From the NCBI GenBank assembly GCA_024228935.1, contig JAAESX010000131.1, positions 62,001 to 126,000 on the forward strand: a DNA stretch of 64,000 nt. Reading direction: 5' to 3'. The position numbers and the translations under genes were made by a program. The DNA is from Pseudomonadota bacterium. Lineage in GTDB: Bacteria > Myxococcota_A > UBA796 > CAJQPC01. Positions 40,874 to 48,991 of the stretch are shown here, piece after piece (within the stretch, counting starts at the first letter, position 1; each line of letters opens with the position of its first letter). The notes under the pieces were generated by a model. The model worked only from the letters and a program-made list of their open reading frames with translations, was not told the origin of the DNA and searched no databases.

Positions 40874-40903
40874 AAAAACCGGACGCGTCACGGGGATGTC
40901 CGG
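40874..40903 (-). terminator. Terminator-like hairpin in the KAS III leader
   Basis: On the minus strand CCGGAC (40903-40898), a 13-base loop, GTCCGG (40884-40879) and then TTTTT (40878-40874). It lies 20 bases before the GTG of the KAS III gene, and no minus-strand gene lies upstream of it nearby, so it would be a leader attenuator rather than a gene-end terminator. Confidence 0.5.
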
Positions 40904-40954
40904 ACGAGCCCGAGCCTGCCCCTCCGCCGGCTATACGTCCCGCTGGAGGACACG

Positions 40955-42241
40955 TTGCTGACGTTTCTGCTGATGGCCTGTCGCGGGCCCACCGAAGAAG
41001 GCTCGCTGGTCATCGAGGCCGCGGTCGTCGAGGCCATCCCGACGGTCGTCGACCTGACCTGGGAGGGCGGTCCCGCGACCGTCTCCTATGGGCTCGCCGG
41101 CGAGCTCGACCGCACCACCACCGGCGACGGACACGCCCAGCTCATCGGGCTGAAGTCGTCGACCCCCTACCTGTTCGAGGTCACCCTCGACGACGGCTCG
41201 GACACCGGCGGAGGGGGCTTCGAGACCGGCGCCCTGCCCATCGCGCTGCCGAGCGCGAGCGTGGTGGAGTACGCCGACGGGTTCCTCGAAGAGGGCTTCT
41301 TCGTCACGACCTCGCTGTCCTCGATCAGCGCCGCCATCGTCCTCGATCACGAAGGGGACATCGTCTGGTGGAGCCTGGACGACCGCTCGGACATCCAGAT
41401 CGCGCGCGCCGAGCTGATGCTCGATGGCTCGGGCGTGGTCTACGGCGTGAGCACCAACGATCCGTCCGCCGAGGACCGGCACGAAGAGCTGGTCGAGATG
41501 TCCTGGGACCACTCGGTCGAGACCGTGATCGATGCCCCGAAGTACCACCACGACTTCGTCCAGGTCGATGACGGGTTCTACGCCTACCAGGCGCTGACCT
41601 CGATGCAGACCGAGGCCGGCACCACGATGGGCGACCTCATCATGACGGTCGATCGCGAGGGCGCCACCGAGGAGATCTGGAACGGCTTCGACGACTTCCC
41701 GTTCGACGCCGACTACGCCGACCGCGAGCGCGAGAAGTACTGGCACCACGCCAACGCGATGGACGTCGATCGGGAGACCGGCGAGCTGACCATCTCGATG
41801 CGGAACCTCAACACCATCACCCGCCTGGACATGGACACGGGCGAGATCCTGTGGTCGCTCGGCGAGTTCGGCGACTTCGAGATCACCGGTGAGCGCGAGC
41901 ACACGTTCCAGCAGCACCAGTTCGAGCTCATCGACGGCGGCATCGTCATGTTCGACAACGGCACGAGCGAGATGCTCGACAGCCGCATCGTCGAGTACGT
42001 GCTCGACTACGACGAGATGACCGCGGACGAGGTCTGGACCTACCGGACCGACCCGCCGCTGTTCAACTACGCGCTGGGCGCGGTGGACCGGCTCGACGAC
42101 GGCAACACGCTGGTGACCTGGAGCACCGGCGGCCAGATCGAGCAGGTCGCGCCCGACGGCACCCTGTTGTGGCGGCTCAACGCAGACATCGGCGCCGCGT
42201 ACGGCTACACCCAGCACGTCGTGTCGTTGGAGGCCGAATGA
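40955..42241 (+). CDS. Arylsulfotransferase (ASST)-family lipoprotein, second paralogue
   Basis: 428 residues from TTG 40955 behind GGAGGAC; signal MLTFLLMAC (Cys9) and no upstream alternative. After a fibronectin-like N-terminal domain (VDLTWEGGPATVSYGLAGE), the ASST propeller follows: KYHHDFVQVDDGFYAYQA, KYWHHANAMDVDRETGELTI and TGEILWSLGEFGDFEI. The His-rich motifs match those of the paralogue at 25546. First of four coupled lipoprotein genes (ATGA, GTGA, GTGA junctions). Confidence 0.82.
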   Translation: MLTFLLMACRGPTEEGSLVIEAAVVEAIPTVVDLTWEGGPATVSYGLAGELDRTTTGDGHAQLIGLKSSTPYLFEVTLDDGSDTGGGGFETGALPIALPSASVVEYADGFLEEGFFVTTSLSSISAAIVLDHEGDIVWWSLDDRSDIQIARAELMLDGSGVVYGVSTNDPSAEDRHEELVEMSWDHSVETVIDAPKYHHDFVQVDDGFYAYQALTSMQTEAGTTMGDLIMTVDREGATEEIWNGFDDFPFDADYADREREKYWHHANAMDVDRETGELTISMRNLNTITRLDMDTGEILWSLGEFGDFEITGEREHTFQQHQFELIDGGIVMFDNGTSEMLDSRIVEYVLDYDEMTADEVWTYRTDPPLFNYALGAVDRLDDGNTLVTWSTGGQIEQVAPDGTLLWRLNADIGAAYGYTQHVVSLEAE

Positions 42242-43137
42242 TCCTGCTCCTGGCTGCTGCTTGTGGTGAGCCCGACGAGGTCACCACCGTCTCGCTCGAG
42301 GACGCCCAGAACTACACGTTCGACGGGGGACTCGACATCGCGAGCTTCGAGGTCCGCGAGCTCACCGACCTGACCATCGACTGGTCCGGGCTGGACACCG
42401 ATCTCCAGCTCCACGAGATGGACCCGTCCGCCGACATCGACATGCTCACGCTGCTGGCCTTCCGGTACCTCACCGAGGCCGAGGTCATGGACGCGCTGTC
42501 GAACAACGCGCTGCTGCAGTCCGACATCGCGCTGTTCGTGACGAACGAGACCGGTGGCGCCACCGACACGACGCTGTCGGAGTTCACGCTGCTGGGCAAC
42601 GACATCGACGTCGAGCTCGAGTTCCGGAGCGAGGACATCGAGTCCTGGCTCTTGATCTCGCAGTCCGGCACCACGCCGGGCGTCGGCTCGCGCATGCTGA
42701 AGTTCCTGGCGCCGTCGCCCGACAGTGACGTGACCCATGTCGACCTCACCAACGACGACACCACGCTCGAGTTCACGGTGGACGTCGCCTCGGCCGACGC
42801 CATCTCCGTCCCTGGCGGCACGTCGGCGCTGGACATGGACTGGAGCGCCGTGCGGACGGACAGCCTGGGCAACGACTTCGAGTTCGGCGGGATCGACAAG
42901 ATCATGGTCGCTCGGTACGACCTCGACGTCGCCGGGCTCGAGGAGAGCTTCCTCGACATCGAGTTCCTGGGCGACCCCATCTACGAGACCGAGCTGAACG
43001 GGCAGGACCACTTCGACCTGGCCACGCTCGAGGGCTTCGAGGGCTTCGACGACACCGGCACCTGGGTCGTCGCGCTGCGCTGCGGGACTTGCACGCATCC
43101 GGCCCCGCCGTTCCTCGGCATCGTGGACGTGCAGTGA
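42238..43137 (+). CDS. Acidic lipoprotein of unknown function
   Basis: 299 residues from ATG 42238 in an ATGA overlap; signal MILLLAAAC (Cys9). Strongly acidic, beta-rich, no family recognised. A Cys-Gly-Thr-Cys pair near the C-terminus (ALRCGTCTHPAPPF) could form a disulfide or bind metal. A longer in-frame start at 42169 would add an arginine-rich stretch overlapping the upstream gene and is less likely. Its fixed place between an ASST-like gene and a phosphatase-like gene suggests a shared surface function. Confidence 0.65.
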   Translation: MILLLAAACGEPDEVTTVSLEDAQNYTFDGGLDIASFEVRELTDLTIDWSGLDTDLQLHEMDPSADIDMLTLLAFRYLTEAEVMDALSNNALLQSDIALFVTNETGGATDTTLSEFTLLGNDIDVELEFRSEDIESWLLISQSGTTPGVGSRMLKFLAPSPDSDVTHVDLTNDDTTLEFTVDVASADAISVPGGTSALDMDWSAVRTDSLGNDFEFGGIDKIMVARYDLDVAGLEESFLDIEFLGDPIYETELNGQDHFDLATLEGFEGFDDTGTWVVALRCGTCTHPAPPFLGIVDVQ

Positions 43138-45209
43138 TCCTGGCGCTCGCCCTGGCGTGTCGACCGGCCCTGACGCCGGACTCCGAAGTGGTCCCGACCG
43201 AGACCGGCCCGGAGACCGGGATCGTTCACCACAGCGACGACGAGTCGAAGCCCGATGACAGCGGCCCGAAGCCGGCGCTCGAGCCGGTCGGCCACGTCAT
43301 CGTGCTCGTCATGGACGGCGCCCGGATGACCGAGTCCTTCGGGTCGGGCGTCAGCAACACCGATGGGACCGAGGCCGAGTCCTTCATGCCGTTCATCCGG
43401 CAGCGGCTGTGGCCGAAGGGCGCGCTGATCCAGCCGGGGTACGCACCGGGCATCACGCTCACCGGTCCCGGTCACTGCGACCTGATGATCGGCACCATGA
43501 CGCCGTATGGGAACTACGGGGTCGACTCCGAGACGAACGACGGCGGGCTGTATCGGCCCGAGTACCCGACGCTCATCGAGGCCGCGCGCGCCCAGCTTGG
43601 CGCCGACGAGAACCAGTCGATGTTCGGCGGCAACACCTCGCTCCTGGCGGGGCTGACGTACAGCCTCTACCCGGGGCTCGGGGCCGAGTACGGCGGCGTC
43701 TACGAGCTGATCGAGAACCCCGACCTGCCGGGCCAGCCCGAGGCCGAGGACATCCCGGTGCTCGAGGCCTTCCAGGCCCATCTGAGCGAGCACGAAGCCA
43801 AGCTCATCTTCTGGAACCTGAAGAACATCGACCGCACGGGTCACTACGGCCCGCCCCCCAGCTACCCGGCGGCGGCGCGCACCATCGACGAGCCCATCGC
43901 GGACTTCTGGGACTGGCTCCAGGAGCAGCCCGAGTACGCCGACGACACCGTGCTGGTGCTGGTGAGCGACCACGGACGGCACGACTTCGGGACCGAGGAG
44001 GACTGGCGGAACCACGGGGATGCCTGCCGCGGCTGCCGCGAAGTGCCGATGTTCCTGATGGGTCCCGGCGTGGTCGAGGGGGCGGTCGTCACCGAGCCCT
44101 ACACGCTGTTCGACCTGAACGCGACCATCGCGGCGCTGGCCGGCGTCGACATGCCGTTCTCGACTGGACGGGTCATCGTCGAGGCGCTCGAGGGCCAGTC
44201 TGCAGGCGAGCTTCCCAGCGGGACGCTCGAGGTCGCTGGACCGCTCCAGACCGTGCTCGTGGATGGGAAGACCACCGTCCGGGATGCGAGCGAGCAGCTG
44301 TCCGACGCCGACGCCTTCGCGGCCGAGGCGCCGTTCTCCGCCACGTCCGGCGAGGACACCTTCGCCTGCTGGCGCGAGCTCGCGCTCTCCTCGGAAGCGG
44401 ACAATCTGCCGTGGACGCCGCACTGCTCTCGCCAGACCGAGTCCGGCTGGGTCGGCATCGAGTTCGCGGACAAGAGCCTGGTTTCCCCCTGGTGGAACCC
44501 CCAGGCCGAGGTCGACGTCGACGGTCGCCTGTGGGTCGCGTACGTCGATCTGCCCACCGGCGTCGTCGCCCGCACGACCGAGCCCACCCAGCAGGTCCGC
44601 CTGGTCCGCTGGGAGGACGGCCGTGGCTGGGAAGGCATGGACAACGGCTTCGGCGACTTCTCGCTCGCGACGTGGCCGGCGCTGGCGCTCGATACGGACC
44701 AGGTCACCTGGGTCGCCTACGGCACGGCCGACCCCTTCTCGACCGACCGGACCTCGCGGCACGTCCGCGTGCAGAAGGTCGCCTGGAAGCCGGGCGAGGA
44801 CGCCATCTGGAACACGGTCCACCTGACCGAGGGCTACGGCCGCATGGAGCGCCCCGCGCTCGCCGTGATCGAGGGCGCGGTGCACCTGGCCTTCATCGCC
44901 AATGACGACGACGGCACGACCACCATCGGCCACCAGTCCAGCTCGGACGGCGGAGCGAGCTGGTCGGATGTCGTCGAGCTGGATGCCTCGGGCGGGGTCC
45001 TCAGCCACGTCCGGCCGATCTGGTACGAGGGCGCCGTCTGGTGGGCTCACCAGGGGACCGAGGCCGAGGTCTGCTCGGCGACGCCCGGCTCGACGGCCAC
45101 CTGCACCGGTACCGGCGCGGCGGCCTTGCGCGCACTCTCCGTCGGCCCGGATGGCGTGCAGGTCACGACCTCCGCAGGTGACCGGTCCTGGGAGCTCGGC
45201 CAGCTGTGA
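43134..45209 (+). CDS. Alkaline phosphatase/sulfatase superfamily lipoprotein with Asp-box propeller
   Basis: 691 residues from GTG 43134 (GTGA overlap); signal VILALALAC (Cys9). The N-terminal half is a metal-dependent phosphatase/sulfatase-type domain: IVLVMDGARMTESFG (metal Asp), a Thr nucleophile candidate in GITLTGPGHCD, then NIDRTGHYG and LVLVSDHGRHDFG metal ligands. The C-terminal 300 residues carry sialidase-like blades with an Asp-box (SSDGGASWS). Fusion of hydrolase and propeller suggests a glycan-directed surface enzyme. An earlier start at 43089 is possible. Confidence 0.75.
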   Translation: MILALALACRPALTPDSEVVPTETGPETGIVHHSDDESKPDDSGPKPALEPVGHVIVLVMDGARMTESFGSGVSNTDGTEAESFMPFIRQRLWPKGALIQPGYAPGITLTGPGHCDLMIGTMTPYGNYGVDSETNDGGLYRPEYPTLIEAARAQLGADENQSMFGGNTSLLAGLTYSLYPGLGAEYGGVYELIENPDLPGQPEAEDIPVLEAFQAHLSEHEAKLIFWNLKNIDRTGHYGPPPSYPAAARTIDEPIADFWDWLQEQPEYADDTVLVLVSDHGRHDFGTEEDWRNHGDACRGCREVPMFLMGPGVVEGAVVTEPYTLFDLNATIAALAGVDMPFSTGRVIVEALEGQSAGELPSGTLEVAGPLQTVLVDGKTTVRDASEQLSDADAFAAEAPFSATSGEDTFACWRELALSSEADNLPWTPHCSRQTESGWVGIEFADKSLVSPWWNPQAEVDVDGRLWVAYVDLPTGVVARTTEPTQQVRLVRWEDGRGWEGMDNGFGDFSLATWPALALDTDQVTWVAYGTADPFSTDRTSRHVRVQKVAWKPGEDAIWNTVHLTEGYGRMERPALAVIEGAVHLAFIANDDDGTTTIGHQSSSDGGASWSDVVELDASGGVLSHVRPIWYEGAVWWAHQGTEAEVCSATPGSTATCTGTGAAALRALSVGPDGVQVTTSAGDRSWELGQL

Positions 45210-47800
45210 TCACCTGGATCTGGCTCGCCTGTCGACCCGCCGCCCAGCCCGACGACAGCCACGCCGTGGACTTCGGCGTGCACGGGCAGACCGACCTGCT
45301 GGCCCCCGCTGGCCTGGTCGCCTCGGCCATCCTCGAGGTCGACCGTCCGGCGACCGGGGAGAGCGACCTCACCGTCCGCTCGCTGACCGCGACCCGGCTG
45401 CTCCTGAGCTGCGATCCGTCGACGCATCCGGCCGAGGCGGTGCTCACCCTGACCGACGATCGGGGCGTGACGATGGACGTCGCGCTGACCTGCGGCGAGA
45501 CCGACGCCGACGTGGTCCTGCCCGCCGAGCCGCTCGTCGAGATCAACGCCACCGCGGTCCGGATGAAGCCGCCCACCGGTCTGGGCGAGGCGAGCACCGG
45601 CGTCGCGCTGGTGCCCGTGGACGTCAGCGGCGATGTGTTGCTGCTGGACGCCGAGCAGGGCCGCGCCTGGCGCCGCACGCCCTACTACACGGTGCCCGAC
45701 TGGGGCCTGTGGGTCACCGATCTCGTCAGCGAGGTGGTGTTTTGGAACACCGACGAGGACTGCATCGGCAACACGGCCTCGGGCATCGGCCAGAACGGCG
45801 AGTGCGACGGCTCGGAGACGGACCGGGACGGCACGGTCCCCGACGGCTGGCGGTTCCATCACCCCGGGTTCGCGGGCTCGCTCCCGGGGCTGTCGGGCGG
45901 CGTCTTCATCGACGCGGCCGACGACGTGGTGCTGTTCGGGGCGGACGAGGGGGTCGGGGTCGCCTGGGCGCTCGACGCCTCGGTCCAGACCGAGGACCAC
46001 GACCTGGGCAGCTATGACTTCCTGCAGAGGGCGCGCCCGCTGACCGGCCAGGTGCCCGAGGGCATGCTGCCGTTCGGCGAGCAGGGGCTGGACCCCGCGA
46101 CCGGCGCCGTCTACGCGTTCATCGGGCTGAACACGCCCAACCCCGCGGCCGAGCTGGTCGACGACCTTCCGACCCCCGAGCTCCTGGGCCGCGGGGTCTT
46201 CTACGCCCAGCAGGCCTACCACCTGCCCACGGGCTCGGTCCTCGACACCTCGCCGCTGGGCGTGCCCGCGCTCGCCGCGACCGACGGCGAGATGGTCTGG
46301 GGCGTCTACGACGGGTTGCTGCGCTGGTCGGACGGGCAGGGAGCCGGCGTGCTCTCGACCGCACACCTGGGCCCGGTCCTCGACGTGCTCGCCGACGAGA
46401 TCGGTGGGCGGCGGGTCGCCTGGCTCGTCGTGGAGACCTCGACCGGCGTCGAGCTGGTCGGTGCCTCGCCCGGCGGCGTCGCCAGGACCGGCCTCGCGCT
46501 GCCGGGCGTCCCGGTCACCGCCGTCCTCGACCCGGCTCCCCACGACGTGGTCCTGGCCTTCGAGGCGGGGGACAGCGGCTGCGACGGCGCCTGGGCCGAG
46601 CACTGCATCGCCGGCGAGCATCCCGCGCTCATCTGGAGCGGCTACGCCCAGTACGGGCTGGACGTCATCGGCGAGAGCGGGCATCCGGTCAACCTGTTCC
46701 TGTCTCCCGTCGTCGAGACGCCCATCGACGCCCGCATCGACGCCGACTGGACGAGCGGTCAGGCCGGCTGCAGCCCCGAGCTCGAGCCCCGCGAGAAGGC
46801 GTGTTGTGCGCTCACGTGGTCCGTGGAGAACCGGCTCGAGCCCAACCTGGCGTACCTGCAGGAGCTCGGCAAGCCCCTGGTCCTCGGCCTGAACCCCTCG
46901 GTCGAGAAGCAGGCCAGGCTGTGCGGGGACGCGGGCTTCGAAGCGGTCGAGGCGCGGTTCTTCCAGGCCCTGCTGGACGCGCACGACGACGGCGTCGAGC
47001 TGACCCACTGGACCCACACGCCCTACGACTACGACGACCCCTCGGTGGCCGCCTCCTACGTCGAGGAGGTCGGCGTCGCGTGGGACCCGCCGATCGACAC
47101 CCAGCTCGAGTACGCGCTGTTCATGGAGGGCCTCATCCTGCAGCACGAGCCCTGGCTCGACGGCGTCCCGTTGTGGGCCAGCAGCGGGAACTCGATGGAC
47201 GGGCTGACCATGGACTGGTTCGGCGCCACCTGGGTCGACGCCATGCGGGACGCGGGCCTGGAGCGCGGGCGCGACCCGTTCCGCTTCTACTACTTCGCCC
47301 TGGCTGGCGGCATGGCCGACGTCGGCGACGACGGCTTCCGGAAGAAGGAACAGGTGCCGCTCGACATCCGTCAGCGCACCCACGTCTTCGAGATGGGCAG
47401 CACGCCGGACGACTGGTACCAGTCCGGCGAGTCGGGGATGTACTTCGTGCCCGGGACCACCTGGCTCGTGAACGCCTTCGACCCGATGGCCTACGCCGGG
47501 GTCTGGCGAGAGACCCAGCGGTGGGGCGTCGAGCTGGTCGCGAACGACTGGACGCTGCTGAACCGCTACCTGCGCCGCATCGTCAGCAGCTCGGACCCGG
47601 ACGTGCCGAAGACCTGGTACATCCACCTCTACGACGTGACCCACCCGGACCCGTCGCTGCGCGCGCTCGCGAACGAGACCGAAGGGGACAAGAACCTGGG
47701 CGGGCTCGACGAGATCGACGCCGTGCTGGTGGCCAGCGGGGCCGCGACGTGGTCGTCGCTCGCCGAGATCGAGGAAGAGGTCCTGGCCGCCGAGGAGTGA
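45206..47800 (+). CDS. Large lipoprotein of unknown function
   Basis: 864 residues, start GTG 45206 (GTGA), signal MITWIWLAC (Cys9) with no upstream in-frame start available. Residues 20-500 look propeller-like (GGVFIDAADDVVLFGADEG, GMLPFGEQGLDPATGAVY). The C-terminal 350 residues look like a catalytic or binding alpha/beta domain with many aromatics and His (ELTHWTHTPYDYDDPSVAAS; RFYYFALAGGM; WYIHLYDVTHPDPSLRA), somewhat like polysaccharide deacetylase or glycosidase-type barrels, but I cannot assign a family. Last gene of the four-lipoprotein operon. Confidence 0.65.
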   Translation: MITWIWLACRPAAQPDDSHAVDFGVHGQTDLLAPAGLVASAILEVDRPATGESDLTVRSLTATRLLLSCDPSTHPAEAVLTLTDDRGVTMDVALTCGETDADVVLPAEPLVEINATAVRMKPPTGLGEASTGVALVPVDVSGDVLLLDAEQGRAWRRTPYYTVPDWGLWVTDLVSEVVFWNTDEDCIGNTASGIGQNGECDGSETDRDGTVPDGWRFHHPGFAGSLPGLSGGVFIDAADDVVLFGADEGVGVAWALDASVQTEDHDLGSYDFLQRARPLTGQVPEGMLPFGEQGLDPATGAVYAFIGLNTPNPAAELVDDLPTPELLGRGVFYAQQAYHLPTGSVLDTSPLGVPALAATDGEMVWGVYDGLLRWSDGQGAGVLSTAHLGPVLDVLADEIGGRRVAWLVVETSTGVELVGASPGGVARTGLALPGVPVTAVLDPAPHDVVLAFEAGDSGCDGAWAEHCIAGEHPALIWSGYAQYGLDVIGESGHPVNLFLSPVVETPIDARIDADWTSGQAGCSPELEPREKACCALTWSVENRLEPNLAYLQELGKPLVLGLNPSVEKQARLCGDAGFEAVEARFFQALLDAHDDGVELTHWTHTPYDYDDPSVAASYVEEVGVAWDPPIDTQLEYALFMEGLILQHEPWLDGVPLWASSGNSMDGLTMDWFGATWVDAMRDAGLERGRDPFRFYYFALAGGMADVGDDGFRKKEQVPLDIRQRTHVFEMGSTPDDWYQSGESGMYFVPGTTWLVNAFDPMAYAGVWRETQRWGVELVANDWTLLNRYLRRIVSSSDPDVPKTWYIHLYDVTHPDPSLRALANETEGDKNLGGLDEIDAVLVASGAATWSSLAEIEEEVLAAEE

Positions 47801-47806
47801 CCGAGG

Positions 47807-48961
47807 TCAGGGCATCGGGACCCAGCCCGACTCGAGCGCATCGCTGGCGGCCTCGAGGTCGACCCGGCCGTGTCCGTAGGCACCTCGCGGCCCGATGTCC
47901 TCGGCCGTGACGGCCAGGATCCGCCGAGCCTGAGCGGCGGTCGCCCCGTCGGCCATGAGGACCGCTGCCGACCCCGCGACGTGCGGCGTCGCCATGCTGG
48001 TGCCCTGGTAGAACCAGAAGCCCCACGAGCCATCGACGAACGTCTGCTGCAGGACGCCGTCGCCGTAGCCGTCGCCGTTGACGTCGGCGGTCATCTCGCC
48101 GCCGGGCGCCGCGAGCTCGATGACCCCGACGTTCGAGTAGCTGGCGAGCGTGTCGTCGGCGCCGACCGAGCTGACCGCGATGGCCTCCTTGTAGGCGGCG
48201 GGGAAGCCGACCTTGGCGCCGTTGTCGTTGCCGGCGGCCGCGACGACCAGGACGCCGTCGGCGACGGCCTCGCGGATGACCATGCGCTCGACCCAGCTCG
48301 GCGAGCTCGAGCCCAGGGACAGGTTGATGACGTCGGCGCCCTCGTCGTGGGCGTACTCGATCGCTCGGATGGTGTCCGAGGTCCACCCGCTTCCGTCCGC
48401 GTCCAGCACCCGGATGGGGAGGATGGTCGCGCCGGGGGCGACACCCGCCACGCCGATGCCGTTGTCGGTCGCCTGGGCGATGGTGCCGGCGACGTGGGTG
48501 CCGTGGCCGTTCTCGTCGCTGGGGTCGTCGTCGTCCCCGACGAAGTCCCAGCCGGCCCAGATGGACTCGGGGGCGTCCGTGCCGGCGGAGACCCCGGTGT
48601 CGATGACCGCGACGACCGCCCCGTCGCCGCCGGTCTCGGGGGCGCCGATCAGGTCCAGGTGCCACTGCAGCTCGCGGTGGGGGTCGCCCTGGCCCGAGGC
48701 CTCGCCCAGCGCGTACCGGCGGACGTCCGGCTCGGCGTACACACCCAGCGCCCGGAGCGCGGCGATCTCGTCGAGCGGGTCCACGCCCTCGATGACCTCG
48801 AAGGCCTCGATGCCACCGGCCTCGTCGCCCGACCAGACCAGCACGCGCGAGGGGTGCACGTCCTGTGCGGGCAGGGCCTCGATCTCGGACATCGTCAGCC
48901 CGTCCTCGGGCAGGACGAGCGAGGACGCGGAACAGGCAACGAGAAGCAGGATCACAGACAC
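47807..48961 (-). CDS. Subtilisin-family (S8) serine protease, lipoprotein
   Basis: 384 residues. Catalytic triad in order: Asp in VAVIDTGVS, His in NGHGTHVAGTIAQ and Ser in GTSMATPHVAGSAA; the oxyanion Asn region is VVAAAGNDNG. The N-terminus MSVILLLVAC gives a lipobox Cys10, so it is a membrane-anchored protease with a propeptide-like stretch (about 20-100). A GTG at 48955 is an equally possible start. Ends 6 bases from the convergent lipoprotein operon. Substrate unknown. Confidence 0.88.
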   Translation of the reverse strand: MSVILLLVACSASSLVLPEDGLTMSEIEALPAQDVHPSRVLVWSGDEAGGIEAFEVIEGVDPLDEIAALRALGVYAEPDVRRYALGEASGQGDPHRELQWHLDLIGAPETGGDGAVVAVIDTGVSAGTDAPESIWAGWDFVGDDDDPSDENGHGTHVAGTIAQATDNGIGVAGVAPGATILPIRVLDADGSGWTSDTIRAIEYAHDEGADVINLSLGSSSPSWVERMVIREAVADGVLVVAAAGNDNGAKVGFPAAYKEAIAVSSVGADDTLASYSNVGVIELAAPGGEMTADVNGDGYGDGVLQQTFVDGSWGFWFYQGTSMATPHVAGSAAVLMADGATAAQARRILAVTAEDIGPRGAYGHGRVDLEAASDALESGWVPMP

Positions 48962-48991
48962 TCCGGGGTCGATGCCCCCGGAAGCGGCGGA

